Positions 22,723 to 32,155 of a stretch of 64,000 nt of DNA are shown piece after piece. The position numbers were made by a program, and so were the translations under genes. Position 1 is the first letter of the stretch. Each line of letters begins with the position of its first letter. This DNA is from Rossellomorea sp. SC111 (lineage in GTDB: Bacteria > Bacillota > Bacilli > Bacillales > Bacillaceae_B), in contig NZ_JANIOC010000003.1 of NCBI RefSeq assembly GCF_024733565.1, positions 186,001 through 250,000 of the forward strand, given 5' to 3'. The notes beneath the pieces were generated by a model. That model did not search any database, was not told where the DNA came from, and saw only the letters and a list, made by a program, of their open reading frames with translations.

Positions 22723-23562
22723 TTACATCCACTCATCGTACATCATTTTTCGAGCATGGCTATATAGCCTTGCATATATTTGAGTCTGATAAGGGCTGAT
22801 ATGGCCTAAGAGGACCTGAATACATTCTATTGGCATACCTTTTTGTGCTAAGTGTGCAGCAAACGTATGACGTAAGGTATGTGGTGTAAGTCGAATCCCT
22901 AAATTTTTTTCATAAGTTTCAAATTTTGATTGGATACTTCGTTTTACAACTGGGCCACTGCTAGTTGCGTTTGTAAATACGTAAGGAAGATCATCTTTAC
23001 GTTGGTGAAGATATATCTTTAAATGCTCGGCACACATATTTGTAAATAATACAATTCTCCCCTTTTTCCGTTTGCCATTCTCTATATTTATCAATCGCTC
23101 CGACCAATTGATATTTTCTTTCCTCAAGCTTATTAACTCTCCTAATCGAATCCCAGTTGAATACAGAACTTCAATAATCGCTCGTTCTTTTGTATTTCCT
23201 TCAACCATTTTTCTCAATTGCATTAATTGCTCTACTTGTAAATAATGGGGGAGTGAGTCTTCTAATTCTAGTAAAGATATTGCTACTGCTGGGTTGCTTG
23301 AAATCAACCCTTCTTCTGCACAATATTTGTAGAAAAGTTTAATTCCGAACAATTTTGAATTTATTGTGGCTGGTTTATAATCGTTATCATCTAGATAGTT
23401 TATCCAGTTCCTTATTTCTTTCGTTGATACTTCATTAAATACCTTCTCGCAGTGATTAAAAAGTTGTCTAACAGCTTTTTGGTAAAGATCTATCGTTTTT
23501 TCATTTAAACGAAAACTGTATTCTAAAATAAAATTTTGAATACATTCCTCAGAGCTAATCAT
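22723..23562 (-). CDS. Tyrosine recombinase B2
   Basis: Phage-integrase-family site-specific recombinase, 279 aa. N-terminal SAM-like domain (residues 1-95), catalytic domain with STGIRLGELISL (first Arg), TPHTLRHTFAAHL (HxxR), LLGHISPYQTQIY (His and nucleophile Tyr near 267). Closely related in layout to the recombinase at 24483, also 277 aa. Fourth and last in a run of four; 13 bp after the previous stop, ribosome binding site AGGAGG. A degraded copy of its C-terminus is at 46.95 kb. Confidence 0.92.
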   Translation of the reverse strand: MISSEECIQNFILEYSFRLNEKTIDLYQKAVRQLFNHCEKVFNEVSTKEIRNWINYLDDNDYKPATINSKLFGIKLFYKYCAEEGLISSNPAVAISLLELEDSLPHYLQVEQLMQLRKMVEGNTKERAIIEVLYSTGIRLGELISLRKENINWSERLINIENGKRKKGRIVLFTNMCAEHLKIYLHQRKDDLPYVFTNATSSGPVVKRSIQSKFETYEKNLGIRLTPHTLRHTFAAHLAQKGMPIECIQVLLGHISPYQTQIYARLYSHARKMMYDEWM

Positions 23563-23575
23563 TATGAAACCTCCT

Positions 23576-24466
23576 TCAACCCATATATTTCCTATAAAGA
23601 CTGATGATCTCTCTCTTTGGTAGTCTGGCGTAAATTTGAGTGGTACTTAAATTAGAATGTCCCAATTCGTCACTAATAAAAGAAAGATCTGCCCCCTTAG
23701 CTAAAAGTTCTGTTGCAAAAGTATGACGTAATCGGTGAGGATGCAGTTTTGTAGGTAGGTTTGCCATCTCTCCTACATTATTTAGAAGTTGTTGAATCAT
23801 CCGAATACTCAAACGTTTAGTAGTTGTACTTGAAACAAAAAAAGCAGAAGTTGTTGCCTCTTTTTCCCTTATTAATAAATATTCTTCAAAGAGGACTGCA
23901 CACTTATCAGTGAAATGGACGTAACGAATCTTCTTACCCTTCCCCATCACTTTCGCTGTTCTATTAGGTAAATCGATGTCCTTCAAATTTAGTCCATGAA
24001 CTTCGCTTACCCTACACCCTGAGGTAAGCATAAACTCAATTAATGCTTGGTTTCTTATAGAAATGGATTCACTCTGTTGACGTGTTTTAGCTATTTCTTC
24101 CTTCTCTAAATATTTGGGTACGGGTTGTGGTAATCTTGGATACCATCTACTCTTCATGGGGGAACGTTTCAAAAGTTCTTCTTTTAAGCAAAAAGTAAAA
24201 AAGGAGGATAATATGCTAAATCGCAACTGAAGAGTAGTTTCTTTCACGTGAATTTGATGATCTCTAAACCAGTGCAAGATGGTTTCTGATGAGATAGAAA
24301 AAAATGGTTCGTTCATATCTCCAAAGAAACGCTCTAAGAAACGGCGATATTGAATAACAGTACCTCTACTACAGTGAGACAGTTTTAAACTTAGCAAGAA
24401 ATCATTAACTGTCTCCTGGTTTACTCTTATTGTAAGCGTTTTAGTTAATTCCCAGTATTTATCCAT
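23576..24466 (-). CDS. Tyrosine recombinase A2
   Basis: Site-specific recombinase, 296 aa, starting MDKYWELTKTLT. Catalytic residues: TSGCRVSEVHGL, the lysine loop MGKGKKIRYVHF, HPHRLRHTFATELL, and LGHSNLSTTQIYARL with the Tyr near 280. Start at 24466 after AAGGAG; a longer frame begins at 24502 and overlaps the previous gene. It resembles A1 (25322) more than the B proteins: both share (E/S)xxPKYLxxxE and end in KMG or YMG. Confidence 0.92.
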   Translation of the reverse strand: MDKYWELTKTLTIRVNQETVNDFLLSLKLSHCSRGTVIQYRRFLERFFGDMNEPFFSISSETILHWFRDHQIHVKETTLQLRFSILSSFFTFCLKEELLKRSPMKSRWYPRLPQPVPKYLEKEEIAKTRQQSESISIRNQALIEFMLTSGCRVSEVHGLNLKDIDLPNRTAKVMGKGKKIRYVHFTDKCAVLFEEYLLIREKEATTSAFFVSSTTTKRLSIRMIQQLLNNVGEMANLPTKLHPHRLRHTFATELLAKGADLSFISDELGHSNLSTTQIYARLPKREIISLYRKYMG

Positions 24467-24482
24467 GAACATCTTCTCCTTA

Positions 24483-25316
24483 TTAAGTCTGGAACCTGTC
24501 ATATTGTTTTTTCCTTGCTGTTTCCATTAAACGTGTGTACATACGTGTACTGTTAATATTTACGTGACCAAGTAACTCTTGGATGTAGAGTTGTGGCATA
24601 TTTTTTTCAGCAAGATGTGCTGCAAAAGTATGTCGTAAAGTATGAGGACTTACTTTGAAACCCAGCGTTGTAGAAAATTCTCTGAATCGCTGTTGTACAA
24701 ATTGCCTACTCAATTTCCCTCCCCTACTATTGGAAAATAAAAATTCGCTCTTAATACCCCGATTTAAATGGTAAAGTTTGATTCTCTCTGTACATTCGTG
24801 TGTAAAAAGAACAAAGCGCTCCTTATTTCCTTTCCCCTTACGAATCCATATTTGCCTCGTTTCCCATTTAACATCTTCAGTTGCAATCTGTAAGAGTTCA
24901 CTTATTCTCACTCCTGTTGCGTACAGGGTTTCTACTATTGCTCTGTCTCTAAGGTTACCCCTCGTCAATTCTTGAAGCAAAACTAACTGTCTTTTACTCA
25001 AATAATATGGGAGTGAGTCATCAATTTGAGGAGATTGAATTGTTAATGTGGGATCCTTAATTACTTTATTTTCTTCTATACAATATCGATAAAAAGATTT
25101 TACTCCGGCTAGCTTTGTGTGTATGGTTCTTTGCTTAAGGCCCTCATCCTCCATAGCTGCTAACCAGGACCTAATATCTGTTGCTTTTACTTCATCAAAA
25201 CTCTTATTACAGAAAGTAAAGAGTTGTTGAAGAGTGATTGTGTAGCTATGGATAGTAGCCGGACTGAAACGGGTTTTATAATCATTAAAAAAAGCTGTTT
25301 GCACTTCGAAATCCAT
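24483..25316 (-). CDS. Tyrosine recombinase B1
   Basis: Site-specific recombinase, 277 aa. Motifs: ATGVRISELLQI, IRKGKGNKERFVLF, SPHTLRHTFAAHLAEK and LLGHVNINSTRMYTRL. It shares with B2 the features SLPYYL/SLPHYL, KLxGxKxFYRYCxEE and VLFTxxCxExxKxYxxxR. It begins five bases after the A1 stop, so it is coupled to it. Confidence 0.92.
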   Translation of the reverse strand: MDFEVQTAFFNDYKTRFSPATIHSYTITLQQLFTFCNKSFDEVKATDIRSWLAAMEDEGLKQRTIHTKLAGVKSFYRYCIEENKVIKDPTLTIQSPQIDDSLPYYLSKRQLVLLQELTRGNLRDRAIVETLYATGVRISELLQIATEDVKWETRQIWIRKGKGNKERFVLFTHECTERIKLYHLNRGIKSEFLFSNSRGGKLSRQFVQQRFREFSTTLGFKVSPHTLRHTFAAHLAEKNMPQLYIQELLGHVNINSTRMYTRLMETARKKQYDRFQT

Positions 25317-25321
25317 AGTAA

Positions 25322-26215
25322 TTACCCCATTTTATTTTGATAGGCTTGTATCATATCTTCAGTTGGAATACGCGCATAGATTCTTGTGGTATTTAAGTTT
25401 TCATGCCCCATTTCAGCTGCAATAAATTCGAGAGGAGCCCCCCTTAACACCATGTTATAAGCAAAAGTATGACGGCAGCAATGTGGATGCAGAATATATG
25501 GAAGACTTGCTTTTTCACCTAACCTTTTTGTTACTTCATAAATCCCATCACCCTGAAGTGGCCTCCCAGTTCGAGTTACAAACAATGGATCTGTTTTTTT
25601 AAAGTGTCTCATTCCTAAATATTCTTTTAAAATAAGTGCACACTCTTCTGAGAAATGGATATGTCGAATCCGTTTCCCTTTCCCTTTTACTTTTGCGGTT
25701 CTTCTATCAATATCGATATCTTGAATAGTTAACTGTGATACCTCCGATCGCCTACATCCAGAAGAAAACAGAAACAAAACAAGTGCTCGATCCCTAATTG
25801 ACAAGCCTTCAGTTACTAATTTTACTTGAGCAAATTCTTGCTCATTTAGATATTTTGGTAGAGATTCTGGCACCTTTGGTCGCCAACGTTTTTTTATGAC
25901 AATCTCTTTTAAATAATCTTCTGCAACACAGAATTTAAAGAAAGATGATAGAGTAGATATGAAAAGGGTGATAGTTTTTGTTTTTTTATTTTGGGAGTAT
26001 TCATTTAATTGTCTTAAAACCTCATTCGATGTCAGTCTTTCTAAAGGTGTGGGACACATGATGAAGAATTGTTCTAACAACTTTCGATATGTTTCAATGG
26101 TTCTCTCAGCTTTGTTTGCCAACTTTAAACTAAGCAAATATTCGTTTAATATTACTCGGGAGGCATCTGAAACTTTTTCATTGATACTCTGCCAATATTT
26201 ATTTGAATCTCCCAT
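25322..26215 (-). CDS. Tyrosine recombinase A1
   Basis: Site-specific recombinase, 297 aa, first of the four-gene run. Motifs: FSSGCRRSEVSQL, VKGKGKRIRHIHF, LHPHCCRHTFAYNM and MGHENLNTTRIYARIP. ATG after GGGAGG. All four proteins keep the R-K-HxxR-H-Y set, so all could be active. The run A1-B1-A2-B2 (3.5 kb) looks like duplication and divergence of an A-B pair. Confidence 0.92.
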   Translation of the reverse strand: MGDSNKYWQSINEKVSDASRVILNEYLLSLKLANKAERTIETYRKLLEQFFIMCPTPLERLTSNEVLRQLNEYSQNKKTKTITLFISTLSSFFKFCVAEDYLKEIVIKKRWRPKVPESLPKYLNEQEFAQVKLVTEGLSIRDRALVLFLFSSGCRRSEVSQLTIQDIDIDRRTAKVKGKGKRIRHIHFSEECALILKEYLGMRHFKKTDPLFVTRTGRPLQGDGIYEVTKRLGEKASLPYILHPHCCRHTFAYNMVLRGAPLEFIAAEMGHENLNTTRIYARIPTEDMIQAYQNKMG

Positions 26216-26300
26216 TCTTTCAACCTCCCTCCAGTAAAAAAATTTTAATAATACTATTATCTACAGAAACAATGGTTTTATACCTCATAGAGTGAAGTTA

Positions 26301-26312
26301 TTAATTACTATT
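26301..26312. other. Partial att-like repeat beyond the recombinase array
   Basis: TTAATTACTATT, identical to the centre of the 23-bp site at 22451. A looser relative, ATTATTATTTCACGTAA, is at about 27346-27362. Short enough to be chance. Confidence 0.3.
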
Positions 26313-26448
26313 GGATGTAAAGAGGTAGGATCTAATTCTCCCAGAAATAATAGGGCGGTAGTTGCGTTTAGGGACCTTAATCAAATATATTTCTATAAAC
26401 TGAAGTTAGGGATGAAATCTATTCGCATAGTTCTTTCTGAACATAAAA

Positions 26449-26515
26449 ACTTCCCCTTTACTGGATAATCCTTCTAAATACCATGTATAGAAGGATTATC
26501 CAGTAAAGGGGAAGT
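26449..26515. repeat. 27-bp perfect inverted repeat
   Basis: Arms at 26449-26475 and 26489-26515 are exact reverse complements (ACTTCCCCTTTACTGGATAA.../...TTATCCAGTAAAGGGGAAGT) around a 13-base loop. No T-run follows on either strand. It sits 234 bp past the recombinase array. Confidence 0.85.
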
Positions 26516-26612
26516 AAAGTGCCCTTTGTATCTGTATAATATTATGCTTTCACACAAAAATAAAAGACATCATACCTCATAGAACTACCTGTTCTATTAA
26601 ATTCCTGTTAGA

Positions 26613-26840
26613 TTATAAACTTATTAGTTTAGACACCCCAACCCCATTGATAAATATACTTTTTAATTCAGCAAGGTCGGATACAACCCAGTCTGGATGT
26701 AGGTCATCAGCATCCCATATACGATTATTGGACTTCCAGATTGTTCTCATTCCTAATTTACGAGGACCAATATTTCATTAATTGGATTATCTCCTGTGTA
26801 TGTATACTCGAAACCAAGATTTGATACGCATAAAACTTCA
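26613..26840 (-). pseudogene. HAD-family hydrolase, C-terminal fragment
   Basis: Reading the minus strand gives YTGDNPINEI, then after a one-base loss GPRKLGMRTIWKSN and WDADDLHPDWVVSDLAEL to a stop at 26613. GDxPxNEIxGPRKxGMRTIW is the C-terminal motif of HAD phosphatases such as pyrimidine nucleotidases. The N-terminal catalytic DxD half is absent, so this is a relic. Confidence 0.7.
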
Positions 26841-26871
26841 AATAAGCATCAAAGAAAAGTGCTCTTTTTCC

Positions 26872-27318
26872 CTATAATTGTTCTCTCAGTTCATTTGTCA
26901 TTTGTTTCACTAACTCAGGTCTCCCATGAAATTGAGCAGGGGTATTTTGGAATAATACAACTTTCCATACATCATCTATTAACTCTAGCACTATTGTGTG
27001 ATGAGTATTTACGTCTGGCTTTTTATCAGAGTCACCAGGTGGAATCATGCCGGCAATGGCTCTGAGCATGGCAACCCTATCTCCGATAAACTTAATTTCT
27101 TTAACCTTTGTAACGTAAGGAGCAGTGAGATGATCTCTAAAGATCGGCTCTAGATGGGCAACAATTTCTTCTGGTCCCTTTGATATACTTCCGTCAAACC
27201 CTATACTCTCGCCTGATTTAGAAAATAGACTAGCCATCCCTTGTGCATTACGCTCATTCCAAGACGAGATCAATTGTTTATAAACACCTTTAAATATTTC
27301 TTCATAATTCTCTTCCAT
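26872..27318 (-). CDS. SnoaL-like/SgcJ-EcaC family protein
   Basis: The 148-aa protein has the NTF2-like fold pattern (YKQLISSWNERNAQGMASLFSKSGESIGFDGS, then a C-terminal LELIDDVWKVVLFQNTPAQFHG) of the SgcJ/EcaC family. These are cone-shaped ligand pockets; function is not predictable. ATG after GGGAGGA. Isolated between relics; it may be cargo or residual chromosomal sequence. Confidence 0.75.
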   Translation of the reverse strand: MEENYEEIFKGVYKQLISSWNERNAQGMASLFSKSGESIGFDGSISKGPEEIVAHLEPIFRDHLTAPYVTKVKEIKFIGDRVAMLRAIAGMIPPGDSDKKPDVNTHHTIVLELIDDVWKVVLFQNTPAQFHGRPELVKQMTNELREQL

Positions 27319-27460
27319 GCAAATCCTCCCTTTTAATTCAATACAATTATTATTTCACGTAAGGAATCCATTCTAAACTTTTATTGAGGTTCTTTCTTTA
27401 AATAATGAAATTAAGAAACATTCCTTATGCGTCTTAAGAATACTTATCTCGCAGCTGAGT

Positions 27461-27490
27461 CTTCAAGTATCCTGCCCCTTCGTATTAAAA
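27461..27490. repeat. Dispersed CCTGCCC repeat, copy 1
   Basis: CTTCAAGTATCCTGCCCC... One of at least eight intergenic copies in the accessory half of the window (31061, 34984, 47391, 48661, 51201, 51503, 52544). Consensus TTCAAnTAACCTGCCCTTTA, then (A/G)nTGAATAAA. Confidence 0.6.
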
Positions 27491-27548
27491 AAGGGGAATA
27501 GCCGGATCAACTTGCTGATCTACAGTTATTGCCCCCGTTCGTATTATA

Positions 27549-27787
27549 AGGTCAGCCAGATATTTCTGGTTGACCATTTTTTATATCGATATATGATTAC
27601 GGTAGTCGGGGTAGAACGGAAGCCCCCGTGGGACTTGATCTCGTCCATTAAACTGTTCGTCCCCTACTTGTAGAAACATGATTGAGGCTGGTTGGGACCA
27701 GGATCCCGTATAACAAGCGAAGCTATGAAACTGCAAGATGGATTTAGGGGTTACCGGCAAGTATATTCATAAGGAGGAGATCTTAGA
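27549..27787 (+). other. IS110-type left-end noncoding region
   Basis: About 240 bp directly before the transposase relic, starting with the hairpin GGTCAGCCAGA/TCTGGTTGACC (27550-27575) and T-run. In IS110-group elements the 5' noncoding segment encodes the bridge RNA that specifies target and donor; this segment is in that position and rich in short hairpins. Bridge RNA loops were not resolved by eye. Confidence 0.45.
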
Positions 27788-29022
27788 ATGAATCCAGTCG
27801 TTGGTCTGGATGTCTCTAAAGGAGAAAGCCAAGTTCAAGCATTCTTGGAAAAAGGAAAGCCTCACCGAAAGAGTTTCAGTATCCCCCACACTATAGAAGG
27901 ACTTGATTGTCTCGTAGAGTATCTTGAGGAAATAAGGGCTCTTATGGGATTAGACCTCCGGTCGTATTAGAATCTACAGGTCACTTTCACCTTCCAGTCG
28001 TCCAATATTTGGAGGAGCGTGATTATCTATTAATTATTGTTAATCCCCTTGTCTCCTATAGAGCCAAAAGTTCAAATTTACGGAAGGTAAAAACTGATGT
28101 GATTGATGCCTATCACCTATGTGAGCTGTATTATAAGGAGGAGTTAGAGCCCTACAAAAGAGAGGAATCCAACTCTTGAACCTTCGGAATGTCACATGGC
28201 AACATGAGAATATCACAGAACTTCATGTACAGGCTAAATTACAATTCCAATCACTACTTGATCAAGTTTTTCCGGAATATAAAGGGGTTTTTGGCAGCTT
28301 ATATTCAGTGGTATCACTACTGACGTTAAAGGAATACCCTTCTTCAGAGGATATTTTAAGGACGGAAGAGGAAGAGCTTTCTGATAAGATAGCTGAATTA
28401 TGTAAGTCTCGATCTAAAGCATGGGCAAAAGAAAAAGCTACTGAATTGAAAGAGGCGGCAAAGCGTAATCGAATTCAAAAAACACTTTATCAAAGCCATA
28501 TCTTGAGCATGAACATGTATATTCATATGCTTCTACAGTATAAAGAGCATCTATCAAAGTTGGCAGCTGAAATAGACGCTCTCGCAAAAGAAGTAGAAGA
28601 ATATGAACTTATAAAATCAATCCCTGGAATCGGAGAAAAAATCGCGGCAACGATTATCTCTGAAATCGGGGAGATTGAACGGTTTAGTCACCCCAAAAAG
28701 CTTGTAGCCTTCGCAGGAATTGATCCAAGTGTCTTTGAATCTGGCAAGTTCAGAGCCACGATCAATCGCATAACCAAAAGAGGTTCAAGTCGTCTTCGCC
28801 AGGCGTTATTGATGGCGGTGAAGTGTGCCATTCGTGACTGTCGCAAAAAAGAAGATCACCGATGAGGTTATCCCTCGAAACAAAAGGTTAATAGCCTTTT
28901 ATGATAAGAAACGAGACGAAGGGAAACCTTACAAAGTAGCCGTAATAGCCTGTGTAAACAAACTTTTAAGATGGATCTTTGCCATTTTAACAAGCAAAGA
29001 AGTTTTCCAAGATATAGATTAA
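27788..29022 (+). pseudogene. IS110-family transposase, frameshifted
   Basis: DEDD-type transposase broken by at least three frame changes (about 27950, 28178, 28862). The pieces read NPVVGLDVSKGESQVQAF; PPVVLESTGHFHLPVVQYLEE ... VKTDVIDAYHLCELYYKEE; then the C-terminal domain IKSIPGIGEKIAATIISEIG ... FSHPKKLVAFAGIDPSVFESG; then IPRNKRLIAFYDKKRDEGKP. The D, E and D residues of the catalytic domain and the serine-domain helix are all recognisable, so decay is recent. Ribosome binding site AAGGAGG precedes the ATG. Confidence 0.9.
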
Positions 29023-29386
29023 AAGATAGACTTGTCCACTCAATACAAAACCTTCCATAACAAACATAGTGGAAGGCTGTTTGGTATGCCTAAATTTAGT
29101 GTAACATGTTCATTTTGAACTTTTCATTTAAAAATGTTGACAAACTATTAGCTGGTTTAATTGAAGGTGTCAGATGCTTTAAATAGGGTTAATTTAAAGG
29201 AATTATCTCCTCAAAAATCACATATGCAAAGGCTTAAAATCATCCTCTGAACTAAGAAGCGTTCCTCCCCCTTTAGAGATTTTGATAATTTTTCCATTTG
29301 AGGTACAAGAACCATTTGAATAGGAAATAGCATCTTTTTATAAAAATCGTGACTTTATTTCATTGCTACATTGGATTTGTGGAAAA
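29023..29386. other. Intergenic, right flank of the IS110 relic
   Basis: Contains one hairpin, CCTTCCA (29051-29057) / TGGAAGG (29070-29076), probably a terminator or element end. Nothing else recognised. Confidence 0.5.
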
Positions 29387-30666
29387 TCACTGTTTATTCC
29401 CTCCACCGGCTGCAATTTCTCTGATCAATGTAATAACCGAGTCAAGTGGAACTGCTGTGTTCGGTCCTATTTGGGGATTTTGGATATGATTCGGATTTTG
29501 ATTTAAGGTAGGCTCTTTTGTGAAAATAGTATTGGCCAACTCTCGCTTTATTTCCTGGATAGCTTCAGGCTCTTCTTGGTAATTAGATAGATAAGGGTTA
29601 ATTGACTGGATTTTCATTTGTACTCCCCGATTATATCGAGCTTCTCTTTTATGATCCGCAGCTTGTTTGGCTGCATAAGTAACAAATCCACCAAGAGCTA
29701 AACTAAGGGCAAGTCTTTTTAAAATATCCGCCCAACTTATCGCTACTTCAACCTCAAAAACCTTCGCTAATACTAAGTCATGAAAAAAGAATGCGTAGAC
29801 AGAATAAACTATTAAAACACCAAACCCTATTAAGGTTGTTACAGTCCATCCCTTCCTTAATTTTTCTTCTTCATTTGCTGTCTTATGAAACTCTCCGGAT
29901 ATACCCTGGTCCGTAACAAGCTTAAAAAGTTTAATAAATTCGTCTTGCTTTTGTGTCAGGTCTTCCTTGTGGTTAGTTAAATAATCCTCAAAACCTTTAG
30001 CCAGTTCATCAAATTCAGAAGTATAATTGTTCTTTTCCTCTTCCAAAATGGATTCTTTGCTACTTTCAAATTCCTTTTGTTGTGCAACAAGATACTCTTC
30101 AATGACTTTCTCAAGACCCTCTTTTGTTTTCTTTATATCAGTCTCGTATATTTTTGAATTAGAGTTATTAAGCTTTGAGATTCATCTTTATATTGTTGTA
30201 TCTTTTCCCCATCTTCCCTAATATTAGATCGATGCTGGCCAAGGGAGCGCTTCACAGAGACTATACTCTCCATGAGACTTTCTAGTTCCTCTGTTGAGTG
30301 AGGAACGGCAAACTGGCTAAGTGCTGCAAGTAATGCATCACTTTGATTAACAACGTTTGTTAGATGTCCTCTATTATTATTTGAAATATAGGCATTGATA
30401 TTTGAGTGAATTTGATTTAGGTTATCGCTTACAGATTTATACGCATTAAAAGGGGTTAGGTATACATCAGAGGAAGCTATTAAACTTTCTACATGCTTGA
30501 CCAGCAACTTTATACGTTCGATATAATTAAGTGCTTCTGTATCTGTTTCAATTCCTTCTTTGTTTTCCAATTTCTCAACGGCTTCTACACAGTTATTAAG
30601 CCTAGTTTGAATATCTAGCTTTTCAAGCCGGTCTATAAAGTAATCCATCTTAACATTCCCCTTCAT
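29387..30666 (-). pseudogene. Coiled-coil membrane protein gene split by a frameshift
   Basis: Two reading frames that join into one. The 5' part (30133-30666) starts MDYFIDRLEKLDIQ at 30648 and is helical; near 30185 the frame shifts by one base (CAAAGCTTAATAACTC), and the other frame continues NNSNSKIYETDIKKTKEG ... VIEEYLVAQQKEFESSKESIL into the downstream part (29387-30046). That part has further coiled coil, two membrane helices (WTVTTLIGFGVLIVYSVYAFFF and LALSLALGGFVTYAAK) and a Pro/Asn-rich tail. The intact protein would be about 426 aa. Family unknown. It may be a true mutation or a read error. Confidence 0.65.
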
Positions 30667-31260
30667 TGAATGATCCTTTCTAATTATACCAAAAAAAGGA
30701 ACGAAAACTAAAAAATCCTCCGCTTAATATAAGGGGGGATTTCAAAGAAATATCAAGTTGAAATTAATTTCTCTATCTTCTCTGTTAGTAATAACTACCC
30801 TTTACAGTTGGTAAAACCTTTTTAAGGATTCTATATGTTCCTCCACATTACCTCCCGATATTAGAGCACTTTCTGCTTTTTCTACTGCCCTTTTAACAAA
30901 TCCGGTAAATGAGTGATCTATTTGTAGCTTTGAAATAAACCCTTATATTAGATTAATAAAAAGAAGCCATTTTGAAAAAATACTAATCCAAAGGGCTTCT
31001 TCTTCATTAAATTTTAGTTTGGTTTTTATAAAAAAAGGTTAATCAATTCTACCTATGCTTTTCAACATTCGCCCCCGTTTGTTGAACAATGTCTATTTAA
31101 AAGTTCAAAGAGAAAGCTGGAGAACAACTGCACGAAAATAAACATTGGATTAAAAGGGCGAATAAATGGCCCCCTAAAAGTAGATATGCGAGTAATACTA
31201 TACGTAGGTGAAGAGCAACATCCCCTGTGAGGATATGAAATTGACTACCGTAAAATAAAT
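30667..31260. other. Intergenic region, no gene
   Basis: Holds a hairpin AAGAAGCC/GGGCTTCTT (30961-31000) and a dispersed CCCCCGTT repeat at 31061-31090. No reading frame with a ribosome binding site was seen. Confidence 0.5.
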
Positions 31261-31291
31261 AGGCTTAGAGAATTTTCATTTCTCTAAGCCT
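31261..31291 (-). terminator. Terminator of the secreted protein gene
   Basis: AGGCTTAGAGAA / TTTCTCTAAGCCT around a short loop, 39 bp past the stop at 31330. Confidence 0.65.
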
Positions 31292-31329
31292 TTCGGTGAC
31301 CCTATCCTAATTACTAATATGATTTGGAA

Positions 31330-31965
31330 TCAATCCCAAACATTACCAATTCCCTCACTAGTTGCTGTAAAGTTGTAAGTATATCGGAATTCAACTTCTG
31401 CTTTTGCATTTGTCCCATCGGCCCATCCACTAATGGGTATCGTATACATTTTTTGTTGATCGCCATTAAACGGGTATACATTAAATTTCGTAACAAAGTC
31501 ATCGTCTGACCATACTCCATCATCTTCATATACCATCACTTCAATCCTTGCCAGTGAAGGAGAAAGGTATTTTGCACCTTGCCAAACACCAGAGAGATTA
31601 TAAACCGACCAACCAATATTTCCTCCATCTACTGCAGTATACGATTGTGATATGTAATCCCAATTTGTGGTGTTCCATGTACCATTATCAGCATTTGGCC
31701 ATACTGTATGTGATGGGTCCAGCAATTGCCACCCTGCTGCCCTTTGGATGGTGCTTTGCGTATCACCACTCACTGCAATTCTATTCAAGGTGTCTTTTGA
31801 CAACCCAATTGTTTCTAAATCTATTACTTGAACAGCTTCATTGTTTTCAGGCATTACGCTAGGCTTAACAGCAATACTCTCCTCCCCTTGTGCGGCTAGA
31901 GATGTCATGGAAGTAGAGACAAATAAACCTGTAGCGATTGCAATCGTGCTTAAAGCTTTTTTCAT
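31330..31965 (-). CDS. Secreted protein of unknown function
   Basis: The 211-aa protein has a Sec signal peptide (MKKALSTIAIATGLFVSTS, cleavage expected after SLAA near residue 25). The mature part is rich in aromatic residues and beta-strand character (WQLLDPSHTVWPNADNGTW, VYNLSGVWQGAKYLSPSLAR, AEVEFRYTYNF) without cysteines; no family recognised. ATG after AGGGGG. It stands alone. Confidence 0.75.
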   Translation of the reverse strand: MKKALSTIAIATGLFVSTSMTSLAAQGEESIAVKPSVMPENNEAVQVIDLETIGLSKDTLNRIAVSGDTQSTIQRAAGWQLLDPSHTVWPNADNGTWNTTNWDYISQSYTAVDGGNIGWSVYNLSGVWQGAKYLSPSLARIEVMVYEDDGVWSDDDFVTKFNVYPFNGDQQKMYTIPISGWADGTNAKAEVEFRYTYNFTATSEGIGNVWD

Positions 31966-32102
31966 TTCGTTTCCCCCTCTTTATTGTTAAATCCATCTAT
32001 CAATATACCATTTTATTTACTTAATTGGTAGAATTTATACTAAAATGGGGCATTTTCACTATTTTTGTCGATGTGTTTCATGTTTCATTTTTAAAAATAG
32101 AA

Positions 32103-32140
32103 AAAAAGCTGAAAATCACTATTTAGATTTTCAGCTTTTT
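32103..32140 (-). terminator. Terminator of the sigma/anti-sigma operon
   Basis: AAAAAGCTGAAAATC / GATTTTCAGCTTTTT, 15 perfect pairs, 16 bp past the anti-sigma stop, with T-runs on both strands. Confidence 0.85.
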
Positions 32141-32155
32141 CTAAAAGAAATGAAT

